From Casuarius casuarius (Eukaryota > Chordata > Aves > Casuariiformes > Casuariidae): a stretch of 64,000 bases of DNA. This document shows, piece by piece, positions 49,701 to 61,700 of this stretch. The notes below the pieces were generated by a model. It ran no database searches, was not told the origin of the DNA, and saw only the letters and a program-made list of their open reading frames with translations. The stretch spans positions 558,409 to 622,408 of the forward strand of contig PTFA01000271.1 in NCBI GenBank assembly GCA_003342895.1, read 5' to 3'. Numbering within the stretch: position 1 is the first letter of the stretch; every line of letters begins with the position of its first letter. Position numbers and translations under genes: made by a program.

Positions 49701-52700
49701 CCCCTAACTCATTTGAGCACATTATTCCTGAGTCCTGTCAGTGTGAGAACAACGTGCAAAGGAAGATGAGAACATCCCCTTCTGAATGCGATGAAGGGCT
49801 GTCAGCTCGCCAGGTGGCAAGAGATGGAGGACACCTGCAACTCCTTGGCAAGTTTGGGGGCCATGGCAAATGCAGAACCCTCCCTCAAGACTAGACCCCA
49901 TGCTTGTGGCATTGAGTCAACCATGACTGAAACAGCAAACGAGGCCAAGAAAACCAGCCCTCCTTTCTCAGAGGCACGCATCCAACAATGAGGTAAATAC
50001 AAAATAACTAGAGATGTGCACCGTTTCAGACCATGCCTGGCCTTCCAAAACCAAGCTTCATCTCCCCTAGTCCTCCTCACCCCAGGATACTCACTACCAG
50101 GTATTATGTGCACAGGGTTTGCGCTGGGAAATAGGATGGCCCCAAAGACAATGCAGAAACTCACAATTCCTCTTCCCCAAGAGGCGTCATATGTAGGGGG
50201 GAAAAAAGAAATTGATTTCCTCATTTCCTAATTATGTGTCTACGAAATGAATTAATGCACATTCACTGCTGTAAATTGACTCGACTTCACATCTCTGGGC
50301 CCTGGCAGGGAGCCATCAGATGGTCGCACAGCAGCAGGGGTGCAATCAGAAGCTACAATTGGCAAGTCCAACCAAGCATGAAACATAACAACAGGTTTAC
50401 CAGAGTCTGATTAAGCCAATCTGCCTCGCCGCAGCTGGGAGTGGGCCTCAGATATGCACTTCCGGCACAGCTGTGAGTTTTTAAAAAAAAAAAAAAGAAA
50501 GAAAGAGAGCCAATCTGGGAATCCCAGCCACTTCCACAACCACAACCCACAGGAGAAGAGACTGGCAGGAGCACAGCTGGAAGCATCACCCTTTGCAGCA
50601 GTGGTGTGCTGCAAAACCCCCGTGATGGCATGAAAGAGGTAACTCACCTGCTGGAGGGATCCAGAAGAGAGCCACTCCTTAAGCTCCTAACACAGGTTTT
50701 TGTGCTGGTGGGAATTAACCCTGAAAGCGTGCCTTCCTAAGCAGTGCTGAAGCAGTGCCCTGCATTTGAAGCTCCTCTAAGCAGGGTTCCAAGCCCTGCC
50801 ATTATGGCTGAGATATGAACGTCTTTAGGTGCAACTACTTGACCAAAAATAAAAATATATATACACACACACACTGCCATCTGCCTCACTAGCTTCCCCC
50901 AGCAATACCTCAGCTTCATAGCTCAGCATTTCTAACACTGAGCCACTTTGCAGCAAGTGAGGTAACCACAACAGAGAAGCAGCAGCAACCTTAGATGTTG
51001 CTAGTGTTCTTCACCTGTGCAACAAAGCAGACAAAAAGGTAGTGACCAGCAAGAAGTGGTGTGAATACGCACTGCCTCTGCAAGAGGTCAAATGCCACCG
51101 GCTTCTCAAGCAGCAGCTGGCTTGCAGCAAAACACGCACAGTGGAGCAGCCTCCTGGCTACACACACCACACGTCTGCCTGAACTCTCAGACCACGTTTT
51201 GAATTCAGCCAAAGGGCCCAAGGGCCCTCTTGGTTTGCACTGCCTTTCTGACTTGCTCTAGGACACCGGCCAGTTCAAGACCCAGGAACCACATATGCAT
51301 GCCCCCAGTATTTCCTTTGGGCCTTAAAAACCATCTCTTCGTCCCCACCAGCCGTGCACTCCCAGCATTTCTCCATCAGCATCATATGCTGGATAATTGA
51401 CAAAATAAACTAGAAGGTGTGAGTCATGCTTAGTTCAGAGCATCTGCAGTTCCTGAATCCCAAAGCAAAGGACAGGAGGGAAGGAAAGGAGAGAAGAGAC
51501 AAAAGAAGTGACACAGGAAAAAACAGTTTCATCATCTAGAAACCACTTTAAGGCCTACAGAGCTGACAAATCAGTGACAAATTAAGCTGAGAGCAGCAGG
51601 TGCAGCCTTCTTCAACTAATGGTCTCAGGAAGATGCTGAGTTATTAAAAACCTGCAGATCACAAAAAAAGCTGAAACCTCATGCAGTTCCCTATCAGCAG
51701 GGGCTGGTCAGGTCACTCCAAACTAGGTAAGTGCTCCAAAATCTGCTGATCCTTTCCCTGAATTAAAGCTAACCTGAGCAAGCAGTCACCCAATTGGAGG
51801 CAAGAAACTATCCAGAGGGACATTTCCAGAGGAAACGTGCAACTCAGACGTTTCCTCCTCACCTCCAGCAAACAATGAGCAAAGCTGTTCTGCACAATAT
51901 GCAGCCTGACCTTGCGGCTGCTCATTTCCTTCCTGCTTCTCCCGCTGCACCAAGAGATTCCCGAGTTCCGCACCACATACAGGCACCAACAGAGGCTGGC
52001 CAGGACACGTCTCCGCTCCAGCAGCTCGACTTGCACAAACGGCATTCCTGGGACCTTGTTCACCACCTACGGTCAGTGCCAAGGAAATCAAAAAGCTCCC
52101 ACAGGGAAGGAGAACACTGCTCGGAGATGGAGGGCAGGGCTCGGCAGCCTGGGGAAGCGAAAGAAGATTTCTGCTTCTCAGCCACAGCCCATCCCGCACA
52201 ACTGGGAGCTACCAGGCAGCACAGAGAGGCTGGGCGGCCCCACTGGGGATCAAATTGCAGGGTCGTGGCCTAATTCTTAATGGACAAATAGCCACAGTAA
52301 GAAATATCTCTGTAAAACTGGAGGGTTTTTTATTGGCAGTCTTGGCCTAGAAGCTAACAAGAGCTTGGGATTTGGGAAGGCAGTTATTCTCTCTGCTCTT
52401 AAGTTAATGCCCTGAGGTCAAGGGCATATAGAGGTTTGTTTCTGTCTGCACCATTCTCCAACAATAAGTTCTCACCAGTCCAACCAATGCTTTAAAAAGA
52501 AAGAAAATATATTTATTTTGGATCCAATCCTCAGAGCATGAGTCTATTTTTTAACCTGCCTTGAAATAGAAGTCAGCAGAAATCTCCCTTCATGAAATGC
52601 CTTCTCTGAGGCTATTTGTTTAGCATTTTCACTTCTGTAAATGTGCCTGCAAACTGTACCGTAGAACGGTCCTCCAGCTGAGATAGTATCTGCTGAACAC

Positions 52701-55700
52701 CCCAGGGCAGAAGGGGATGTGCTTTTATGGTATAAACAGGAAACGGAGATACACAAGACTGCAAAAAAAATAACACCACAGTAGACCTCAAGAGGTCATA
52801 CTAGACTATCCCCCAGCCACAAAGCCTGATAAAGTTTATCCTTCCACCTTTATTACAGAAAGCGGTCATCATTTTTATCATTAGATAATTGCACCCTGTG
52901 TAACTTCATCTGCAAAATTTCTCTATAAAAATAACTCTCCTTATCCCCTAGGTTTAACACAACCCACAGGTCAGGAATGTTAAAGGCCATGTCTATGATT
53001 TTCAGAAGAAAATATTGGAATGCTTCGGGCTTGGACATATTGATGCACTTGAAAACGGCCTTGACCCTTCAAGAGTACTAGCAACCTATGCTTTGAAAAT
53101 TCAGCTCTTTCAGGAAGGTCCAGTTCAGTCTTGGTTACGAAGCACTTGAAGCCACAAGAACTTCTCAAAAAACCTGAGTCCTGCAGTCAACATTGCTGCT
53201 ATAGCTGCTGCCTCCTATTCCAGGAGTGTTTGTGCATTGGAGGTACTGAACACATACACTATTTTGTCACTTTAAAGTAGACGTATAAGCTGCTATATGT
53301 TAATGTATGTCAGCCTCTTGCCATTACCTGCCAGGCTCAGAACACAACTTTATCTTCTCCATAGCTCTTTCTTGAGCATGCCAGTGTCCATCAGCACGTA
53401 CAGGACTGCATAGCCCCAAAAGGAAAAGGTCACCCATGAGCTCAGCCATTGCACCGTGGACCCTTAGTAACACTCAGGTGGACAGGGATAAAAACCTCGA
53501 GGCAGATACATCACTCAGATGACTTCTCTAGTTCGACATCATAGCTAGATAGTAGACCCCAAGCAGCCAAACATTTTAACCAGAATATTTGTGACTTAGT
53601 TCAGTCTGTGTGTGGAGGAATTGGTCTTAATCACTACAGAGAACAAAACTTTCCTCTGTAGTCATCCTCCCTAACATCTGACACAGCTGCAGTTGACTCA
53701 GCCAGCTCCCATAGACTCAGGAGGCAACACCATGTGTGTGATACGAACAACTAATAATAAAACCAGAGAAGCTTTCCTAGCGTTCGAGTTCCACCACAGC
53801 CCCACAACCACAGGTCACAGCAGAACGAACACCACTGCCCCACCAGATATGTTTTACCCTCACTTCACCCAAGGGCAAACCACCACACAGGTCAGCAGAA
53901 GATGGGACAGCAGCTATCTTCACTAGGAGAGGTCAAAACTCTGGTTCAGATGTCCCCATGAGCACTATTATAGTTGTCAAAGGTGCTTTCAGGAGTGCCC
54001 CATCAACCAGATGATACTACACTTTATTTTTGGGGTGGTGGGAGGGGGCTTTTGCAGACAGGACATCATGACATCATGACAGTTTTTTAGTTTTAAGTCC
54101 AACACTACTTGTTTAAACTGAGGCAAGGGAGGGGAAAGAAAACATACACACATAGGCTCTCTTCATGCACAACTCAGAATTGCCACCCACTCAGAAAACT
54201 CTTCAGGTATGGGGCTTGCATCTCAAGAGAGCTGCACTATATGCATTCCCTCTCCCCACACACATCTCAGCAGTGATCACTGTATTGTGCTTTGATTTGT
54301 TAAGTAGCTTTAATTTCAGCATTTTAAGCAACTTTCTTTCACACAAGACCTTTGGAGGGACATGCTGGATTTCCCAGACAGGCAAAACTTCCTGTTCTCT
54401 GCTAACTGCAAGCCTACACTCCTTGCTCAGTTCAGTAATTTCTCTGCAGAGGACTGGCAGTTTCACTCTGCAGTTCAGGGTGGCATTCAGGAGCCACAGC
54501 ACCCAGGAGCACGGATGCTTTGCTAACATTTCTAAACTCTCAGTATCAGGATGCAGTAAATAAGCTCACACAGTGGCTCTAGAGAGAGGGAGGCAGACAG
54601 CCTGGAGCTGAGATAATTCTAAGTGTCATCTCTTCCAAGCTTTTCCTCCTGCTCAGTCCTGAGAGATAACCTAGCAAAACACAAGGGAGACAGGATTCAG
54701 CAAGAAAGCTCTCAATACTCCTCTGATAATGATTCAGACAGTTTCGTGACTGGTTATACCAAAATAACTTCTTCTGAAAACCTGACCCCCACGTAAGTGC
54801 CAGCTGCAAGAAAGCGTCCCAGTTCCTCTTGAAACCCTGCAGTGTGGTTTTACGCCACCGGTGCTAGTTTGGAGGAACAAGCATCTCTGGATGGAGCAAA
54901 ACAGAAGATAGACTTTCTTGAAAACATCACTTTCCTTTCAGTGTTCAGGTGACTAGAGCCAAGCCAGAGACTGCTCAGAGGCCTGTAGCTGAAGCAAAAC
55001 TGCAGCTGGAAGGACAGACTGCAGCATCAGTGCATATACTGAATATACTCACATCCAGGTTTTATTTAGCCAGATCAGATACAAAGTGAAGGAAAGATGC
55101 ACCAGGATGTGCCTCAGGGCAGTGTCCTGGGCTTGCTGGAAACCTGGCCAACTGCTGCATCTCAGCAGAAGGTGTCTGAACCAGCGCAGCAGCCAGCCCT
55201 GACTCCAGCACAGATTCCTATCATCCTCCTCTTTCCTCAAAAGGCAGCTGCCAGGCTGCAAGGTCTCTCCCCTCTGCAACCATTCAGCTGCTGCCAGCGC
55301 TGCAGAGGAACCTTCTCTGCAGGTCCAGTCCACGAGGACAACCTTCCTGTGTCTCACACACCGAGAACGCTGCTTCATTTCAAAACCCCTTTTCTTTGCT
55401 CTGTCAACTCTTCTCGGGTTCTCGCTCTCCCTCCTCGTTCCCCCTGTTTAAGTTCTCCAAGTCTATGTTAGTCATCTCCGGAGAACATGAAGTACCAAAG
55501 CTGGTCCTAGACCAGACAAACCTTCACATCCATCTACAAAATAGTCACCAGTCTGTAGGGTTAGAGCACTAACAAAACATGTCCCTCTGCCTGCCACAGC
55601 CTTGCATTGGCAGTCTGCCCTGAGAGCAACTACCGATTTAAAACAGTTGCATATGAGGGCAAGAACATGTCCCTGGCCGTTGGGGCCAGATGAGCAAGGA

Positions 55701-58700
55701 GGCAATGCTCACAGCACAAACCTGGAGCAAACTGCTTCATGGCATCTATGCTCAACTCATGTGCACTGTGAAGCATGAGAAAGAAGCAGGCAGTCATCCT
55801 TTTAAATGCTTGCTCCCTGAGTCCACAAAAATTCCTGCACTTCAGCCACACCTTTAAAAAGATTAAAATCAGCACATAACATGTTCCCCTGTTATGCAGC
55901 CAGAACTGACAGTCTGGGCAATGCCAAGAGCCTAGAGTAAAAGATAACTGAATAACTTGATCAGGACTGGCAGCAAACCTGCCTTTTCTCTTCCACCCCA
56001 TAGTACGAAGGATGTGGGAAATGCTGGCCAGCCTATGCAGCCCTAACCAAGAACTCAGCCCCTCGAGCACTGTAGTTAAGGGCAGGAGAGCCAGCCTCTT
56101 TCCAACACCAGCTTCCTTCGGAAACCTGGCGCCAACTGAATTGCCGGCAGGAGAGCTGAGCTCTCTGAACGGCAGTGCTCGCTGCATGCCACGGAAACAG
56201 CCAACACCCTGGCGGCTTGGAAAATTCCCAGGTCTTTCCCTGCTGTCCTAGATTGCTTCACCCCAGCCCCCAGCCGTTCACCCTGTGGTACTGCCAAGGA
56301 CTCCAGGAGGCACTCTTGAATTTGGGACATAACCCCCCACCCCTTCCTGAGTCAGGCAGCACCCCATCATAAATTGAACTTCAGAACAGAGGGAAAAAAT
56401 TTCCTTCTATCGGGATCCCATGAGTAAGGTTTACCATACCCATAACAGACACATACGAGAGGCTCAGACACTTTCACAGCGCAAAGCTGTTCCTATGCCA
56501 CAGGGGCAGTGGCCTCTGAGCCAGGCCCGGGCTGCCCCAGCCCCCTGGCCAGCCCGGCAATGACAGCCCCTGTGCTAGGCACGTTTCCTGCTGGGGCATG
56601 CTCCAGAGTCTTGCCCTGTCTAGCTGTAAGAGGCCCATGCTACATCCACCATCTCTTTTGGAAAGGTTTCTGCAGAGAAACACCTCTCACCACCAGGAAA
56701 TACTGCTGTCTGCATTTGATTCCTTCCTCCCTTTTGTCCCATTATTTCTTGGGTCAGCCTTGTCACTGTCCTTAAGAAATGCCTGTCACACAGTTCCTTC
56801 AAATATTTGCCTAATTATGTCCTCTGCCCTTCTGTCATCACTTACTGAACACCACACACTTAGCCTATGTAACATTCCCTCTTAAGATGATTCCTCTAGA
56901 TTCCTGGTTCAGCAAAGCTGCTGGGAGAAGAGAACGATGCGCATACACACACAGGAACTCAAAGCTTTAGTGTATGCAGTTTTTTAAGCCGCCTTTGAAA
57001 AGAGAAGTGAAGAAAAGTGACTCACTTGCTAAGCCACTTCAGCTTTCTGTCCTGAACAGCACTCACCACAGCGAGGGCTGTCAGGAGCACGCAAACCAAG
57101 CCACTACCAACACTGACCCAAAAAGATCAAATTATTTTTATCATCACGTCGGTGGCAGAGTAGGTTAGTATGCAAGTACAGTAATCATCATTTGATCTTC
57201 AAGAGCCTGACACAAAATCCTCAAGCACAAACAGAAGGGCTGTGCTGAGGGCCGGAGCAGGCTCTCCTCTGTGCCTTCTTCCCAGGGACAGTAGCATTCA
57301 TCGCAAGGGCTGATGGCTTAGTCCACTGGGCACCTGGGGCAACTGATGCATCTTATGAGCTCCTAGGCCCAACCAGGCTCCCTTGCTGAATGCAAGGCTC
57401 ACGACAGCCCTGCCTTGCCCTTGGGTTGCATCTCTTGTGTGCAGTGTGGGGCTACACCCTCTCCTGCCCTCAAGTAGCCCGAACCGTGGGGCTCAGGGCA
57501 GCCTGGCTGAACAGCTCCCCCAGCTGCAGCACAGCACTGAGGCCATACAGCATCGGCCTTATGACTACTGTGGTGCCTTTTTCATATAAAGAAAGAGCCT
57601 TCTCTCCTGGGAAGGCTCCAATTTCTATTTTAAAAGGGAAGCATAAATGAAGTGTCAAGAGACTTCCATGAGGTCTGATCACGCGCCTGGGGGATAAGCC
57701 AGCACCGTAAGGTGAACATGGAGCATCCATGAGACATGTCAGGCTCTGGGGAGACAGGAGCTCTGCTTTCCCAGGCCAAAATGCCCAGCCAGGTGTGCAG
57801 GGTGTCTGACTCACTGCTAAGAAAGAAGCCAGCAGGAGAAAGCGAAAGAAGAGAGGAAAAAAAAATCTTTATAATCTTTTAAGAGAGAAAGACTAAAGGA
57901 CAAGCTGGCAGAGTGCCATGCAAGGAAGCAGACCTTAATCTCCTGAACTCTAGGGCAGCCTCATCCCTCCGTCTTCCACCTTCAAACCAGCCCTGCACAG
58001 AGGAGCAGCAGCAAGTCAGTGAGTGGGAAACCGGCCAGCCGGAGACACTCTGGGAAGGGGGCGAGGAAGCGGGGAGGGAACGTGTCACTTTGTCCTTTAA
58101 ATCACTATGTTCATGCAAACTGGATGTCCCTGAGCAAGACAAAAAACAAGGCCTATTCCAGCATACCAGGGATGCTTTACACAGCCCCAAAGCACGTCCC
58201 ATCATTTTCCCTAGCACGGTTTTCCCTGCGCAGTCCCAGTGAGGGCACAGCTGGCCTCTCCAGCTCTTTGTGGCCGCTGCCTCTGATCTGGCATGCAGGA
58301 ACCCTCTGACGTTGCTCCTGGTCACAGGAAATTAAAGATTAAACAGAGGCCAGTGGCCGCAGCAAACACAATGTTGTCTGCAAAGCACTGCCCAGCTGGG
58401 ATTATTACTCAGAGACCCACAAGGGGTGACGGCCAACATCCTCGAACCACAAATAGGAGAAGGGGCCCCAGCCTCTCTGCCACCCCAGGAGCCAGGGCAA
58501 AACAGACTGTGTGCCCCTTACCCCAGCCCCAAAACCTCTCTGCTTGTCAGTAACTAAGGAGATGCCTTTGCCTGCAGAAGGAGTTAACGTGAGTCTGGAA
58601 GCTCCTCTCTGCTAAAGACCGCTTTTTGGGCGATCTTGTCATCTTGGTGCAGTGTCCATGGCAGCTCACAGAGGACAGCACTGAGGATTTAAGGGAGAGC

Positions 58701-61700
58701 AGGAGGCAGACCTGCTTGCTCAGAGTTGAGCTTTGGAGCCAAGAGCCTGAAATGCTAATCCTGCCCATCTCCTCTGCCAAGTGCTGCCGATCCAGAACAA
58801 CCGAATGCATAATAAAACTTTCACCCAGCTTTAGCCAGAAGTGAAATGAGACCCGAAGCTACTGAATTCATGCACACTGAAAAGAAAAAAAAATCTATTA
58901 CTCAGAAGAGCTGGACATGAACCAGTGACCTAGAAAGAAAAGCCTTTATGACTGAGTCTGTGTCCTATCACCCTCCACCTCCTCACTGCCCTCAAGCCAT
59001 CCAGCTTGCTTGAATTTTTCAGAGCGCTTCTCAGAGGAAGTCACAAAGCAGAGAAATGTGACGCTGCACATCAAGCTTCCAAAAGAAAAAAAACAACTGG
59101 AGCCAAGGGGCATAGTGAAGGTGGCTTTGCAATGACCTGGCTGATCTGCAGCTCCTCTCAGAATTGTTGTCCTGGTTACACTAATCCAGTTAAAGGCCAA
59201 CCCTTCCTTCCCATGAGCGTAGTGAAATGCGAGTGATAACACTTCACCCCCAACACCAGCCCCTGAGACACCCCGAAGCAGAATCCCTCCCCACCCATTC
59301 CTCACCAAACACCATGCTGTCCAAACTTCTTGAACCCACTTCCATCTTTGACAGACATCAAGTCTCTTTCCTCCACCATCGTGTTGCTGAGCACGCAGTC
59401 ACTGAAAGGCCAGATATAAGCCAACAACATCAGTCAGTCTGTTCCACGGGAGCCCGAGACACCGGACCTCAAAGCTGACACCCACCCGTCTGCCACATGG
59501 GGAGTCAGCAACCAAAAGGCTTTAACCACGAGAGTCTCGGTGAAGGTCACATTAAGCTGCGGAGGTCAGAGGGAAGGTGCTGCAGTTGGGAAGAAGAGGA
59601 AGACTGATGCTTACAACAAACTTTTATTTAGTTTATGTTAAGGGCAAAGAGAGCCAGCTAGTCTGCCTGCCCCGGAGAACGCCCCGCCAAGACAGATGCT
59701 TTCCTGTTTTCCCAAGGCAGCAGTCGGGTTGCATCGTTTGCTACCACATTTGGAAAACTGGCCTATCTGACAGCAGACTAGAACCAGTAGCATTTGAAAG
59801 TACAGCTCAGGATCTTCATAAAGTCAAATTAGATGCCTAACAGAGAGTAGAAATCATAATGCAAGCATTGTTTGCATCTCTCAGAGCACGGGCGGCAGTG
59901 ACAATTAGCCTTTGTCAACACTGAAGCTTAAGTGACAGCAATGTGGCTGGGTTAATTCTAATGACTAGTACAGATATACTGCCCTTATGTTCCTTTATAA
60001 TGTTATTAAAAAACAAACAATAAAATTGCTTAAGCCACTGCAATTGTCTGTGGTTCCAAAGGGCCACGTGCTGCTGCACCAGAGCATGGGGTCTCACTTT
60101 TTCTTCCCCTTCTCACAGAGGATTAAAACTGGCACAAAGACCAGGAAACTCTTATCATTTTACCTGCCACTGCTAACAGGTGACAGCTCTCAGAGGCCTA
60201 CGTGGGATGAGGGACTGAGTCTCTGTCCCAGCAGGCAGCTGCCCACGTTGCAAGGCCAGTGCCCCTTCGGCAAAGCCAGCCCTGACCGACAGGCCAGCAG
60301 ATTCACGTGGGGAACCCCCACATGGCTCCGACCTCAGGCTGCCTGCCTGCACGGGGGCCAAGGCATCTCCCAGGGCCGAGAGGCAATACCCAGTGCTTGG
60401 AGCTGGTGCCATGACCTGTGACAAAGAGGCCATTTAAAAGAGGTGGCAGAGGACAGGTTGCATCCTTCCTTCTTCTTTCACTTCTAGTAATGCATCTGAT
60501 CACAAGAGACTAGATCCAACAGCTGGAGATCAAGCAGACCTCAAACAAATTTCTTTTGGTTGCTTTATAAGTAACCAATTAAAATAGTATTTCCAGAATG
60601 CTTTTGTCCCCTAAAGGCTCGCAAATTAGACCCCTCTGAAAATAAAGATCTACACACAGATAACTGTCCCTCCCTGGGGAGGGACAAGAAAGCACACAGC
60701 GAAAGCTGCTTTGTGAGAAGAGAAAACGTCACAGACACTTAAAAGGCAAGTAGAAATACAAGCAGAGAAACTCAGCCCACATACTGCAACTAACACCAAA
60801 ACCTTCAACAAATAACTTACAAGAGCTTCACTGACCACAGTGGTCAGAGCCTCCACTTTACATCCTGTGGAAAAATGTCTCAGTAACTTCAGGCCGCAGC
60901 ACCACAATCTAGTCTGTGCTAGCAAAAGTGCGTCTTGAGGGTATGTTTGATACTGTTAACTCCCAGTACTCAAAATAAACGGGACTAGCCAAAGCACTTT
61001 GCACAAGTAGATCATCCAAGCCAGGCCTTTTGCTAATAAAATTGTCTTTTTTCTTTTTTAAATAAACACACGAAGCAAGTCTTCCCGCAGCGTGTTCCTC
61101 AGACTTTCACTGCCATTGTTGCACAGAACCCCTGTAGTTTATACAAGAGCTTTCAAGACTACAACAGAAGAGCAGGGCAGCACTTTGCTTTGCAAGCAGT
61201 ACCAGCTTCTTGTAGCTGAGGAGAACCGGGACACGAGCAATCCCCCCCCCAAGGGAGCCAGTGAAGAACAAAGTAGTTGAACCACAAAAAATGCAGCAGA
61301 ACTATTCTTCATTGTTAATGAATGACTAAGCTGACCTTTACCCAAAATGAAGATAGGGAAAGGTTTTCAAGGAGGATCAACAGTGATCTCTGTATCAGGA
61401 ACAATAAATATTTCCCTACATATGGAAGGTGATGCGTTTCTTTCCTTGGTTGGCATTAACACTGAGCATGAGAAGATCTAATCCAAAGCATAACTGAGTT
61501 TCAACACTTTCCACCACAATAAAAACAAATGATATCGGTAAACTAAAAACGTGAAACGTGCCTAAGGCTTTGCAGAAGACAGCTCAGGCCTCATCCACTT
61601 TGGTGACTGTAGATGCGCTGGGACACTCCTTTAATCCACTTGCTATCACACAATAGTTTGTCGTACTAGGACACTCGTACCGGACACTCGTGGAACTTAA

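Noticed and set aside
51786..52280. Overlapping open frames of 122-159 codons on both strands
   Set aside because: Several frames are open at once because stop-codon content is low by chance. Amino-acid composition is arbitrary and no consistent splice signals were seen.
55630..56187. 185-codon minus-strand open frame in intron 1
   Set aside because: No recognisable domain, Cys/Leu-rich arbitrary composition, and it lies on the CCDC50 strand without compatible splice sites.
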